Assembly: GCA_022559845.1 (NCBI GenBank)
Contig: JAHNEJ010001450.1
Coordinates: 109,135-173,134, forward strand
Direction of reading: 5' to 3'
Origin: Amorphophallus konjac
Lineage: Eukaryota; Streptophyta; Magnoliopsida; Alismatales; Araceae
Length of the DNA: 64,000 nt
The notes beneath the pieces were generated by a model that had not been told where the DNA came from, did not search any database, and saw only the letters and a list, made by a program, of their open reading frames with translations. Below are positions 9,861 to 21,085 of the stretch, piece after piece (position 1 is the first letter of the stretch; every line of letters begins with the position of its first letter). The translations under genes and the position numbers were made by a program.

Positions 9861-12147
9861 ATGGCTCATCCACCGGTTTTCAATGGGTCTAATTTTGATT
9901 CGTGATTTAGTAGTCTGCATGGCTATGTTAAACTGATTGATCCTGATCTGTGGAAGTTAATTTCACAAGGTCCTCATAGATTACCAAAGAAGAAGTCCAA
10001 ATAGACTGACAGTCATATATCGAAGTATGTTGAAAATCAGAAAGTTTTGGATTTAATGAAGTAGCTACTGACAAAGCCTTCCATTCTTGTTTTCATGATT
10101 GCAGGTCAACCAAGGACATCCTGAACAAACTGAAGACTGTTTGTTGTGGAAGTGAAGACCAATGTATGATGGCTAAAGGCAGTAATCAAAGTAGCAGCCA
10201 AAATGAAGAAAAGGACGATGATCAGGTAAACCCCTTTGAAACATTCACTCTAGATGATTGGCAGGATGCATATGGTGAGTTATTAGAGTCACATGATATG
10301 TTAAGAAAATAATATAAAAAATTAAAAAAGACAACTGGGTTAAATAGTTCAAATTCCTCGTGAAAAATGTCTGGATTTGAAACAATCTCATGATAATTGT
10401 CTGTCTGATGATCAAATGCTTAAGAAACAAATTGGATTGTTAAAAACTGAAAATCAAGAACTTGCAAATGAGATTTCTGAACTAGAAGAAAAGCTTAGCT
10501 CAACTAATAACAATCATTTCTCTACTAACGATCCTGTTCAGAATAAAAAATTGCTGGAAGATCTTGAATGTGTTAACTTAGAACTGAACAAACTGAAATC
10601 TGAAAATGGATCTCTCAGAAAGTCTTTTAAAGAAAGTGAAGAAAAATCTAAGAAACTTGAGGTTGAGAAGAATGTGATAGCTGAAAAATCTGATGCAATA
10701 AAATCTGTGAACATGGAGCTACAGAGAAATATTGAAAAACTTCAAAAAGATCTGAAGAAAAGTTCTGAATATAAACCATCTTTGGAAGCCAATTCAGATG
10801 ATCAAATTTTAATAAATGAGTTAATTCAAAATGATAAAATTAAGGAAGAGAATGAAAAGTTAAAACAGCTGAACTCTGCCATATCTGAAAGGTTTCTCGC
10901 ATTAGAGAAAGGGAAAACCGTCTGTACAGACGAATCTGAAAAAGTTGATGAACTTAAAAAGGAGATCGAAGAATACAAAACTGCTAACAAAGTTTTGAAT
11001 GAAGCTATTAATTGTAGTGAACAAGAGATTGTGAGTTATAAAATTCACATTGCATCTTTAGAAAATGAGATTCAGGATTTGAAGAGCTCTTTGTCTAAAT
11101 TTGTTAGTGGGCAAAATAATCTGAACAAATTGCTGAGAACAAAGGTCAACTTTCAGAAGGAGGGGTTGGGCTATAACCCTGAAAATAAAGAGTTGTGAAA
11201 ATAAAATTCAAACATCCTTTATTTCTAATTCTGCTTCTCACAGTTCTCAGAACCCACCTGTGTTTTAGTTTTCGGCTCAGAAATGTTTAAAACCAATTGA
11301 AAAACAAAAGAACAAAAAGGCTCCTGCCACCTCACTGCATGGTACTCAAAAATCATCCATGCCCACACAGGCACATAAGAAATCTCATGATAAGAAGCAT
11401 GTTTCTGCTCAAAGTAAAAGGTCTCAGTGTTTTTACTGTCATAAACTTGGACATCTAATGCATGAATGTAAACTAATGAAATAAGATGACCTAAATGCTA
11501 AGAGACCTTAAGTTAAAAATCATGGATTTCATAAGAAGAAAACTTATTATTTCTGTTGTGGCAAATTATGTCACATTGCCGCCCACTGTTGGCACAACCA
11601 GGGGAGAGATGTTTATTTCAAATCTGCTAAATTCCCTGCAAACCAGTATGCTGTTGGTAGGAATAAATCGATTGTAAATGGAAAATGTTTTGCATGTTTC
11701 AATTGTGGAAAGCCAGGTCATAGGACAATTGAATGCTGGCATGTTCAGGGTAGAAAGTTTAATTCCAAATTTGTCAACTTCCCTGCACAGAAAGATGTTT
11801 TTGCTCTTGGACCTAAGGGTAAGCATATTGAGTGTTACAATTGTGAGAAGGATGGCCATACAGTCAAGGACTGTTGGCGGGCTAAAGAAAGGAAAGTGCT
11901 TCATAGGAAACATGAACACAGGTTTAATTATAACCAGAAATTTAATGATAATCCATTTATGCACAAAAAGTACACAAAACCGGTTAATTCATGTCATTAC
12001 TGTGGCCATGTTGGGCATTCTATGACTGGCTGCCATCTGATGATGTTTGATGATCTGAAGGCTCAGAAAAAGTGGAAAGCACCACTCAAAGGTGCCACTG
12101 TTATTTCAGGACCCAAGACGTCTTGGGTACCTGTTGGTGCAAAATAA
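9861..12147 (+). pseudogene. gag: Sirevirus gag, broken, with long coiled coil and five zinc knuckles
   Basis: The start at 9861 reads MAHPPVFNGSNFDS then a TGA where Copia gag has tryptophan, then FSSLHGYVKLIDPDLWKLIS, the usual N-terminus of Copia gag. More stops follow before 10320. The best preserved part is an open stretch at 10377-11198 (273 codons), a K/E/L/N-rich coiled coil ending near GLGYNPENKEL, a typical Sirevirus junction. Five CCHC knuckles follow in different frames: CFYCHKLGHLMHEC (about 11428), CCGKLCHIAAHC (11550), CFNCGKPGHRTIEC (11696), CYNCEKDGHTVKDC (11834) and CHYCGHVGHSMTGC (11994). The end GPKTSWVPVGAK is the usual end of the Sirevirus gag zone. The gene packages RNA in virus-like particles; this copy cannot make a full protein. 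Five knuckles is more than the one to three I would expect. Confidence 0.8.
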
Positions 12148-14312
12148 AGAACTGCTTTGCAGGTGTGTCTTGTGACTGAGGAATAAAAGGGGGTAAATAA
12201 ACCAAGGCACCCTAGTATGAAAACCTCGTTTCTGCTCACTTCAGGTAACATTCTTGCATTCTTCAGGCTTGCTTTCTTCAGAAATCTCGTTTGATGTATT
12301 TCATGCTTAAGTTGTTAAATAAAATCTCATGCATACATATTCTTAACTGCATTGTCATTTGCGCTGCACAATCTGAGCTTCTCCATATATTAAGCTATGT
12401 GTAGACATATTCATTAAAGACATGCTGAATTCATTTCACATTTGCATGCATTACATTTGATTATGCACATAGAGAAGGCTAGAAACTCGTAAGCATAGTC
12501 TGCAATTTTGTGCATATATGTGAATTGCATACGTCAATTGTCTGCTTACACATCCGGTTGACATACAGTTATTGGAAATCTGATGCATTTAGGACTGTGT
12601 TGGTACTGCATTGCCATGCATGACCACTATGGTATATCAAATGGTAAGTTACTAAAGGGCAGATGAAATCCGTCTAGAGGTTCTTACTATGTGTGAGGTG
12701 GTCGTGTAGACCAAGTCCTCTGTCTGGTACTATGGGTCACATTGCATATAAAACATAGTTCATGATTTCCCTTGCATAAAAGATCATGCACAGGTGGCAC
12801 ATAGAATTTTGTTTCATAATGCATATAGTCAGGGGGAGTCTGTCTAGTCATTGCATGTCAATCAATTCAAAAAAGAAGTGAATCACTGCATATAGACAGG
12901 GGGAGCTTTTTTTTCATTAGTCTGTTACTGTCTGAACTCTTACTGTCAACACACTTTCAACACATCTGGCTGTATCTGGGTGTCAGTGATTCCTATCATC
13001 AAATGATTTCTATTGATCCATCATCTGAATTCTTACTTTTCTTAAATCTGAAAATTTTTGTCTGCTACTCCTCAATCTGTTGAAGAAGAGCATCATTTGA
13101 ATTCAGTCTATTCTGAACTGCATTACTCAAGCGCATACTTCTTGCTGCATCTTTGGAAATTCACTGTTCTTTAACAGATCTTCCTGGCAAACTGCATGAT
13201 TAACTCTGTAACAAGCATGAGTTGTGAAATCATCATTTTCTATGCATGCTTGTTTACATTTCTGATGTTTGCTGCTGCTCAGATAATGACTGAACTGAGT
13301 TTTGAAGAAAATTTCAGCATGTGAACTGCTTCATAAATTTGAAATCTTTTTTAATGTGGAACCTTCCATTATACAGGTTTAAGAATATTTGTTAATATGC
13401 ATTGGTTTAAGTCTAATGTGCTCTTAAGTTTGAACTTAATGGACTTGAAAATATCTGATTCAATCCTTTTAATAAACCTTAACTGGTTGTCTCATATAAG
13501 TTCATGTAAGACTTCCTGAAATCTGAAAAGTTGAAATCTTGATTGAAATACATAGGGTAAGTATTGTTCTTGCACATTTAGTCTGTCTGAAAATATCTTA
13601 AAGAAAATTATGTATAGAGCAATGACTTTGGTTATTGAGAAACCTGTCCAAAGGATTGTGTCATGAAGTACCACAGTTAACTCTGTTTAAAAATCTTTGA
13701 AAATAATGTGAAAAGATGGTAGAGCAATGGCATGGTTGTATTGAATAACTGGGGATTCCGGCCTCTAACCAAGGTGTTTCCTCATGTAAAAGATACTTCT
13801 AATGCTACCTCTATTCTCTAAGTAGAGAAGCAATACGGTTATCACACTGAGTAACTGGGTCATTTCACCTAAGACGTGTTGTACCACATGTAAAATGGTG
13901 TTGATTAAACCAAAATTACTCATTGAAAAACAAACTGATGCTCTGTAAGATAAATCTGAAAAATATATGCATCAGAAAATTCTGTAAGAACAGTCAAATT
14001 CAAATATAAACATGAATGTTTAATCTCAATACTACCTTGTGTTACTCTCAAAGGAGTCATGGAAATTAAACTGATTAAGATGAAAGATGGTTGAACTAGA
14101 ATTTTATATGAGCAAGTGGTTTATTTTTATTAAGGAATTGTCTCAGATATGAGTATTGCATCTTATTACAAGAACTCTGATTACATCATTCTTAAACCAT
14201 ACTTTTCAATCAAAGCCAATTCATAAGCCCTTACAATGGAAGACTCTGAAATCTAGATATTGATTTATGAAGTTGGCATTGTTCTGAAAAATGCTTCATC
14301 TCAGATTCTTTG
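12148..14312 (+). other. Sirevirus internal region after gag: no pol, two polypurine-tract-like sites
   Basis: No protease, integrase, RT or RNase H can be read in any frame; the longest open frames are under 90 codons and do not resemble pol. Two AGGGGGAG tracts at about 12831 and 12898, each preceded by TGCATATAG(T/A)CAG, look like the multiple polypurine tracts of Sireviruses. The expected plus-strand 3' LTR is missing: the DNA runs instead into an opposite-strand LTR at 14313. The element is either a non-autonomous gag-only derivative or a truncated copy. Confidence 0.6.
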
Positions 14313-15716
14313 TGTTGGGTTCGATGCAAGTATTCAGAGGGGGGGTGAATGAATATAGCCTATAATAACTTTCACCCAATATAAAATTTCACTCAATTAG
14401 AATTTCACTCACTCAACATATTAAACTCTTAGAACAAAATCTGATCAAATCATCTAATGAACCTGTAATCAAACACTTGGAGCGACCCTATGCAAACATC
14501 TAGCGGAAGCAAACCATAAGCAATTAAACCACAATGCAAGAGGGGTTTTTAGGTGGTTCGGTCCAGCAGACCTACATCCACCCCACACTCAACCCGAGTG
14601 TGGCTTCCGCTGACTCACAGCTTGAACAGCTGGGCATTACAGCTTGCCTTACAACCGCTGGGCAGCACAGCTTGTCGTCCAGTGGAATCCACCACTGCAA
14701 CCGCTGGGGATTACAGCTTACCCGTCCAGTGGAAACCTCCACTGCCCGCTGAGCAACACAGCTTGCTGTCCAGAGGAGTCCTCCTCTGCAAACCGCTGAC
14801 TAACAGCTTGAAAGACAATGTAAAATAGAAAACAGAAAAGATGGAAACACAGCAACTAAAAGCTGAACAATGAAGCACGAAATAAGCTCTAACAATGAGC
14901 AACCTCAGATCTGGTTTTGAACCAAAGATCTGAGGAAGGAACTCCTTCTCTTTCTCTTTCTCTCTCTCTCTTCTTCCCTCGATCTCACTCTCTTTCTTCA
15001 CTCTCTCTCTCTCTTTCTTTTTCTTCTGCTGGATCGTGGAAGCACTCTCTCCTTTTTCTCTTACTCTTCTCTCAGCTTCTGCTCCTCTCTTCTCTCTCTT
15101 TTCTTTCCTCTCTTGTGCTGGATCGACAGCTTCTTTTCACTCTGCTTCGATCACGATCTCTCTCTTTCTTCTTCTTCTCCTTTTCTTCTTCTTTTCTTTT
15201 TCTGGATCGAAGGGCTTTTCTGCTCTCCAGGCTTCTTCTTCGATCAACCTTCTACTGAGGATGAAGGCTTCCTTTTATAAGCAACAGCAGCAGGCACACT
15301 GGCCATGTGGCTTCCACATTTCCTGCCCTAAAAATTCGGACCACGTGGCAGCATCCTGGTCACGAGCCAGGCACCTCGGATCACGTGCCCTTCATTAGTA
15401 CGCATTTGAATTTGTCCCACTGCCTCGACCCTGCCGTGGATAGCGTTGACGCGTTGAAGACAGCTAGAGATAAGTCGCCCCTTTCTTGAACTGCTGCGTC
15501 GACGCTGCCAGTTGGTGGCGTTGACGCACGAACATGTACATTTGTACATTGGCGTCTCTTAAGCCGCTGCGTCGACGTTTCCAACTTGTGGCGTTGACGC
15601 ATTGATGCGTTCCAGTGAGCAACCAGCCTAGCCTTTCTTAACTGTTGCGTCGACGCTGCTCCACTGCTGCGTTGACGCATAAGTAATCCAGTGATCACGT
15701 CTCGCAGACAGACGTG
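14313..15716 (-). repeat. Sirevirus-family LTR in opposite orientation, truncated by the TAT element
   Basis: The left edge TGTTGGGTTCGATGC, followed by ATTCAGAGGGGGGGTGAATG, is the reverse complement of the kind of LTR end seen at 9615-9660. The AGCTGGGCATTACAGC / CCGCTGGGCAGC block (14590-14810) is the reverse complement of the repeat block at 9040-9245. On the minus strand a TATA box (TATAAAAGG) lies at about 15267-15275, with CACGTGG cores near 15343 and 15384. No primer site adjoins 14313, so this is a 3' or solo LTR. The TAT element begins at 15717, cutting it off. Confidence 0.65.
15430..15690. repeat. Paired GCGTCGACGC / GCGTTGACGC motifs in the opposite-strand LTR
   Basis: Four pairs recur: about 15434-15457, 15496-15527, 15569-15601 and 15646-15680. 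Each pair has a CTGCGTCGACG half and a GCGTTGACGC half about 20-25 bp apart. GCGTCGACGC is a perfect palindrome with three CpGs. They lie upstream of the TATA box on the minus strand, where U3 enhancers would be. Confidence 0.7.
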
Positions 15717-15966
15717 TGTAGACACGCCATTCTTGACGTCTCCTGAGAAAGTCTCATATTACTATACAACGCCCCGCAATGGCTTACGCATTTTGAATCA
15801 CTCGAGTGCTTCCTTTTCTCGGGTCTTCTTCTGTCTTTTTCGGCATCCGGAATCGTCTCGTCACGGCATTCGGACGGCATCAACACCAGTCAGACGCATC
15901 AAGAGGTTCCGGAACCAAGATGTTGACTACCGGGCGGCCGCCGATTGAGGACCCGGGTGGGTCTTA

Positions 15967-16602
15967 ATGGGGGCGTCCAGGCCCCTGGACGCCCCCATCT
16001 TTTTAATTTATTTTATTATTTTCTCAGAGCCCAAAAATAAATAAAAATATATATATTTTAATGGAGGCGTCCAGGCCCCTGGACGCCTCCATAAAAACTA
16101 ATAATAATAAATATTTATAAAATGCCACTTGGCATAAAAAAGACAAAAAATAATTAAAAATATATATATATTAATGGAGGCGTCCAGACCCCTGGACGCC
16201 TCCATAAAAACAAATAAAAAAATTAAAATGCCAGCCCTGGTATAAAAGACAAAAAAAAAATTAAAAAATAATATAATTTTGGAGGCGTCCAGGCCCCTGG
16301 ACGCCTCCATCAAAACCCTCACGGGCGCTGGCCACCAAACGACGGTCTGTCGTGTGTGAAAAAATCCAAATTATAGAGACGTCCAGTCAACTGGACGCGC
16401 CCATTTCTGAATCACGAGGCGCCGCTCACAAAACCACGCGTTGTGCCAAACCGCGTGCGGCCGTCGTCGACTTTCGGTGGACCTGCTTGAGGCGTCCGGG
16501 ACCCTGGACGCCCCCACAAAAGTATTCCAAAAAAATATATAAAAATAGAATAAAATATTATTTCGGCCCTGATGGAGGTGTCCAGGATCCTGGACGCCTC
16601 CA
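15967..16602 (+). repeat. Seven hairpins of type GGAGGCGTCCAGG / CCTGGACGCCTCC
   Basis: Perfect or near-perfect inverted repeats of 24-32 bp occur at 15967-15998, 16061-16092, 16174-16205, 16280-16309, 16377-16401 (weaker), 16490-16517 and 16573-16602. Spacers are 65-85 bp and AT-rich. Arms are conserved, including compensating changes: GGGGGCGTCC pairs with GGACGCCCCC in the first and GGAGGCGTCC with GGACGCCTCC in the next three. The 3' LTR has the same seven. Each could fold as DNA cruciform or RNA stem and offers two to four CpGs. Confidence 0.9.
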
Positions 16603-16613
16603 CCCTCCGGAGC

Positions 16614-16625
16614 CCTATAAATAGA
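16614..16625 (+). promoter_or_regulatory. TATA box of the TAT 5' LTR
   Basis: CCCTATAAATAGAGGCC lies 13 bp after the last hairpin. The same sequence is at about 51356-51372 in the 3' LTR. It would start the sense transcript about 30 bp downstream. Confidence 0.75.
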
Positions 16626-17255
16626 GGCCCACCCCCTCAGTTCTGGAAGAGCTTGGAAGTGATCCGATAGGCTGCCGGAGCCCAGAGGCTACGGAGTCAT
16701 TTTCTAACCCGTGGGTTCTTTTGTAGGTGGAGGTTCTGCCGGCTTCTCGGGTGCTCACGCTCGCGAGAGGAAGGTCGTCTTCATCCACCGCGCTTCCACG
16801 TCGTCCCCACGCTGCCGGAGCTCTGCCGGATTTCACCCTCGACTCATCCAATAAGCCTTTTCTTCCCCTTTTTCTTCGTAGTTCTTTTGCATTCATCATC
16901 TCGCATCCTCTATCCCCCTTCATAAGGGCGCTTCTTCTTTTATACTTCTTGCATCCATCATCTCATTTTCCTCCTACTCGAGTCCGAGAGGGGTTTAAAA
17001 GATAACACCAACCAGGTGTGTGTCTTGCCATCATTTCGTTATTTTTATCGCAAGGATTTGAATACTACACCTCCATCTTTCTAATCCACTTGTCATTTGT
17101 TTGTCGTTGTTTTGCAAGGGTAGCCGAGGAAAGCCCTCTCCGTCGGCCGGCCGGAGGGAGAGGAAGAAGCAACCCGCCATCTCCCGCTCTTGAGGTAGGC
17201 GCGATCACTTTCTTATTTTGGGGTCTTTCGGCCCCTGGCGATCACATCTTATTTT

Positions 17256-17711
17256 CGAGGCCGCGGCGAGTCACTTCCCCAATGGCCGTTTAAATTTCCG
17301 TTCTTATATTCTCTTTATACTCTGTTATATTCTGCTCATATTCTCGAGGCCGCGGCGAGTCACTTCCCCAATGGCCGTTTAAATTCCCGTTTTTATATGT
17401 TATATTCTTATCTATTCGTGTTCTCGAGGCCGCGGCGAGTCACTTCCCCAATGGCCGTTTAAATTCACGTTCTTATACGTTATATTCTTATCTGTTTGTG
17501 TTCTCGAGGCCGCGGCGAGTCACTTCCCCAATGGCCGTTTAAATTCCCGCTCTTTGTATTCTCTCTATATTCTGTCATCTTATTATCTGTTCATATTCTC
17601 GAGGCCGCGGCGAGTCACTTCCCCAATGGCCGTTTCAATTCTTGTTATTTAATTTTTGCACCATTCCCGTCCCCCCGAGGCCGCGGCGAGTCACTTCCCG
17701 CTATGGCCGTT
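17256..17711 (+). repeat. Six-copy subrepeat in the U5 part of the 5' LTR
   Basis: The core GAGGCCGCGGCGAGTCAC, with TTCCCCAATGGCCGTTT following it, starts at about 17256, 17344, 17424, 17504, 17600 and 17676. The spacers are AT-rich and variable. The 3' LTR has seven (51998-52537). Confidence 0.9.
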
Positions 17712-17905
17712 TAAACCCCATATTTTGCTATATCACACTTGTCCCGCTCGCCCCGCCGGAGCAATCTCCCGTGGTGGCCCCTTCTCTCTCTTCTCTTATT
17801 TCTATGTTGCAGCAAACAAACACCAAAAGAAAGAAAAGAGGAGCCCGCGCGCGCGCTCCGCGTCCTCTCCGCTCTTCCCCGAACCGCGTGACGTCGCTCA
17901 CAGAT

Positions 17906-17923
17906 TGGCGATCACGGTGGGAC
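17906..17923 (+). other. Primer binding site of the TAT element, tRNA-Arg-like
   Basis: TGGCGATCACGGTGGGAC starts three bases after the LTR end. It resembles the TGGCGACTC..CTGGGGAC primer sites of Ogre/TAT elements, which pair with tRNA-Arg, with several mismatches. Its place directly after the LTR supports the call. Confidence 0.6.
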
Positions 17924-18496
17924 GATCACTGCTTCCTTTCGGCTACCCTTGCAAGTTCGGCACCACCCGTGCCTCTCCACCTTCGCGCCCGCGCGCGCCC
18001 CCGTTGTGCTCACGGCAGCACCGTCAGTTTTGATTGGTTCTTTGTTTATTATATGTCTGTTATTTCTGTTGTTTTCCCACTCCATATATCTGTCAGCATT
18101 CCATTACATACATCCATTCCTCTTTTCTATCCTTTTTTTCATTTTTTGAGGATCACCCTTTCCCGGTGAAGGAAGGACTCTCCGTTTGGGAATTCCTCTC
18201 AACGGACTAGAATCTCCTACACTGGGACCTCCGTAAGTCCCCGACATCGAAGAATCTCCTCTTCGTTCACTGGGCTGGTTGTACCATTGAAGTTCCCCGG
18301 AGTTAGTCATTTCATTCGTGGTGAGACGAGAGACCCTAGCTGACATGGCGGTAAAACAAAAACAAACTAGGGTCCCCATTTTGTGTGAACTTCGGATCTC
18401 GCTAAAAATACAAAAAAATCATCAAAATCAAAACACAAAAAAAGGGCGTAAAGGCATCCACTTGTTTGATAATCTCTGCTACCTACTTGCTAGTGT
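17924..18496 (+). other. Untranslated leader of the TAT element
   Basis: No convincing protein. It is pyrimidine-rich at 18060-18140, with GGAATTCCTCTCAACGG-type unique sequence after it. It leads to the gag start at 18497. Confidence 0.6.
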
Positions 18497-21034
18497 ATGT
18501 TTTTGCGTTCTGGGAAAACTGTGAGCATGTCTCACGAGTCTTTTGAGGAGAACCACCCTAGCCGTGGTTTGTCAGCCGACCCGCGAGTCTATGCTATGGA
18601 CTCGGGTCCTTCTCATGACCCCCCACATGAGGTGCAGGTTATTGCCGGGGACACGTCCCTACCACAGGATATCTCTTCCTTACTGGGCGTTCTCGCCAAC
18701 ACGGAGCTTACCTCTGAACAGCTCCGGGCCTTCCAGGCCATTCTAAAAGGGAAATCTGTTTCCCCCACGCCCCAGGAATCAACTCCGGCCATCGCACCTC
18801 TCCAAGAGTCCGTGCAGGCCATTCCATCTCCTTCATTGGCGCAAGCCATCCAGTCTCCCTCGCTTCAAGATCAAGCGAGCCAACAACCACCCTCATTCCA
18901 GTTCCCGTCACAATCTCAAACTCCCGTTGTTCCCCACACGCCGCTTCAGCCAGGGCCAACTGTCGGCGGTCCGACAGCTCCCTCTCATTCTGGGTTCCCC
19001 CCTCAAGTCTCCGGGAGACAGTTTCTCCCCCAGTGGCAAGTGCCACCTTCACCCCCAGAGGAGCTCGCCCAATCGCTCCTCAATAGGTTCAACCGCATGG
19101 ACGAGCAGTTTCAAAATCTGAGAAGGATGGTGGACGTGAAAGCCACCCCGGAGGTTGCTTTGCCAATCCTTCCCATCATTCATCTTCCTCCCTCCGAAAT
19201 GCCCACGTACCGCAGATACAATGGTACCGGCAACCCCTTCATTCATCTCAAGGATTTCATGTATGAGTCCTCTTACTGGCAAAACGATCAGAGGTCCCTG
19301 GCATACCTCTTTCGGAGATCATTAGATGGTCCCGCGCTTGAGTGGTTCTATTCTCTGGAGCCCCGCGAGGCCGAGAATTTTGAGATAGTCCAGAGAAGGT
19401 TCTTGCAGAAATATAGGGATAGGGTCGGTCCCTCACTCTCCATTACCGACCTAGTGGCCGAAAAGATGAAACCCGACGAGGATTTTGTCCGATATGCTGA
19501 TAGATGGAGGTCTCTGGCGGAAAGAATAAGGGATACCCTCTCCGAGCCCGAACAAGTGAAGATGATTGTGTCTAATGCAACCCCACGGTTCAGACATGTC
19601 CTGGCCATGAATAAACTTACTACAATGGAGGAACTCTATGAAAGGGCCCGGTACATCCAAACCCAGCTAAAAGACTCCCCCATCATGAACATGTTTGAGT
19701 CGCCGAAGCCCAAAGTGGTCAGAAAGACAGGCGCTGGTGTCCCGGGCGGAGCCACAGAAGGGGTCGTGACAAATGAGCAAGTCAGTGCGGTCAACAATGC
19801 CAACTATGCAGTCAACCCAAGGCCTCCACAAATGCCCCGACTTCCCCTTCAACCAGGTCCTTTCCCTCTTCGTCCTCCACCCCAAAATAATCCACCCCAG
19901 GATAATATGCCTCCATTACGCCAACCCCAGCAACAACAACCACAACCTCAGCAACAACAACCACCGCTTCAGTACAACCAAGTTCCACCCCCGGGGAACT
20001 ATGGTCCCCAACAGCAACAAAGGAGGCCGCTCGGTCCCAAGAGAGCCTACTATCCACCATTGCCAGAAACCTTAGCAGACATTTTTAATGCCCTCATGGC
20101 ATCAAACCAACTCGCCCTACCCAGAGAAAGGCCCGCGTGGCCCCCCAATGTTGATACCTCCAAATACTGCGTCTACCACAGGCAGCCAGGACACACGGTA
20201 GATTACTGCTTCCATTTCAAAGATTACATCCATGATATGAATGATGAACATCAAATAGATTGGGATGAGATGAGACGGTACGTCGCGGCTCTCAAGGCTA
20301 GGAGACCTCCTCAGAGGCCACATCAGCAGTTACAACAGCAACAGCAACAGCAACCACAACAACAACAACAGGCTCAGCAGGCCCCACAACAACAGCCCGA
20401 CATGGGCATAATCCAGAATCCATTACCGGAGCACCAACAGCCCAATCATCAGGTTAACCCCATCTCCTCCTTCCCGGAAGTCGGGAGAGAGCAGGTGTGG
20501 CACCAGGAAAGTACCTCCATTCTTTCTACCTCCAGACCTATCGTCATGCAACCCCCTCACCTTGCCCGGGTAGCACCTCTCTCTCATCAACCCGCGTCAG
20601 TATCACCATCACCATTTCCACTACCATTACGCCCTCTCATCCGCACCCCGACCTCCTATCAACCGACACTCTCCACTACGCCTTCACACCCTCTCACCTT
20701 CTCTTACTCCCCCACCTTACCATCCACCTCTACCACATTTACCCCTACGCCTTCTAAACCCCTTATCATCCGTCAACCATACATAACCCCGTCTTTCTCC
20801 ACCACATCACCACTAATGCCTTCAAAACCACTCATCACCCACCATCCACCTCAAAACCCTTACCCGTTTCAAACCTTACCTCCACCTCCACCTTCCAGAC
20901 CCCTTATCCTTCATAATCCGCGCGATATCCCCTCTACCTCCACCATGCCTCCACCTAACAAACCCCTCATCAGAATCCCTGCTGCCGTCATCACCCCTGC
21001 TTCATCAACCATTCCTCCACTACTACCCCTCTAA
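18497..21034 (+). CDS. gag: TAT gag polyprotein
   Basis: 845 codons, no internal stop. Residues 1-230 are P/Q/S-rich. Residues about 235-395 form the Gypsy gag (capsid-like) domain, with NPFIHLKDFMYESSYW, GPALEWFYSL, FEIVQRRFLQKYRD, EDFVRYADRW and EELYERARYIQ. A knuckle-like YCVYHRQPGHTVDYC (near residue 555) fits the altered zinc finger of TAT gag. The C-terminal third is long P/S/T and poly-Q (CAA/CAG runs at 19925-19975 and 20325-20395). The ATG at 18497 (MFLRSGK) or the one at 18530 (MSHESFEE) could start it; I keep the first because LRSG also opens the next ORF. It ends at TAA 21032, in the same frame as the protease ORF. It would form the particle shell and bind RNA. Confidence 0.85.
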   Translation: MFLRSGKTVSMSHESFEENHPSRGLSADPRVYAMDSGPSHDPPHEVQVIAGDTSLPQDISSLLGVLANTELTSEQLRAFQAILKGKSVSPTPQESTPAIAPLQESVQAIPSPSLAQAIQSPSLQDQASQQPPSFQFPSQSQTPVVPHTPLQPGPTVGGPTAPSHSGFPPQVSGRQFLPQWQVPPSPPEELAQSLLNRFNRMDEQFQNLRRMVDVKATPEVALPILPIIHLPPSEMPTYRRYNGTGNPFIHLKDFMYESSYWQNDQRSLAYLFRRSLDGPALEWFYSLEPREAENFEIVQRRFLQKYRDRVGPSLSITDLVAEKMKPDEDFVRYADRWRSLAERIRDTLSEPEQVKMIVSNATPRFRHVLAMNKLTTMEELYERARYIQTQLKDSPIMNMFESPKPKVVRKTGAGVPGGATEGVVTNEQVSAVNNANYAVNPRPPQMPRLPLQPGPFPLRPPPQNNPPQDNMPPLRQPQQQQPQPQQQQPPLQYNQVPPPGNYGPQQQQRRPLGPKRAYYPPLPETLADIFNALMASNQLALPRERPAWPPNVDTSKYCVYHRQPGHTVDYCFHFKDYIHDMNDEHQIDWDEMRRYVAALKARRPPQRPHQQLQQQQQQQPQQQQQAQQAPQQQPDMGIIQNPLPEHQQPNHQVNPISSFPEVGREQVWHQESTSILSTSRPIVMQPPHLARVAPLSHQPASVSPSPFPLPLRPLIRTPTSYQPTLSTTPSHPLTFSYSPTLPSTSTTFTPTPSKPLIIRQPYITPSFSTTSPLMPSKPLITHHPPQNPYPFQTLPPPPPSRPLILHNPRDIPSTSTMPPPNKPLIRIPAAVITPASSTIPPLLPL

Positions 21035-21085
21035 CCCCTGTTAAAACCCACTGCTACCCCCACAGAGGTACAAAAGCCGCAGGCA

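Larger units (their letters stand above)
15717..17902 (+). repeat. 5' LTR of the TAT element
   Basis: 2186 bp, TG...CA. It matches the 3' LTR along its whole length by eye, with a few percent mismatch plus length changes in simple runs. In order it has seven hairpins in an AT-rich U3 (15967-16602), a TATA box (16616), a leader, and six copies of a roughly 80 bp unit with core GAGGCCGCGGCGAGTCAC (17256-17711). The right edge is set where the two copies stop matching, after CGCTCACA, just before the primer site. Confidence 0.85.

Noticed and set aside
13720..14060. Possible env-like coding remnant of the Sirevirus
   Set aside because: Short phrases look protein-like, but stops are dense in every frame and no domain can be named.
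14917..15258. Open frames of 90-113 codons with Ser/Leu/Phe-rich protein
   Set aside because: Pure pyrimidine microsatellite inside the leader of an LTR; the same composition opens two frames at once.
17256..17711. Regularly spaced GC-rich repeats with variable spacers, CRISPR-like in look
   Set aside because: They lie in the U5 of a plant retrotransposon LTR, are repeated in the other LTR, have AT-rich related spacers, and no cas gene is present.
17642..18169. 175-codon plus-strand frame before gag
   Set aside because: Crosses the LTR end and primer site, is low in conserved motifs, and overlaps another frame of similar length; leader DNA explains it better.
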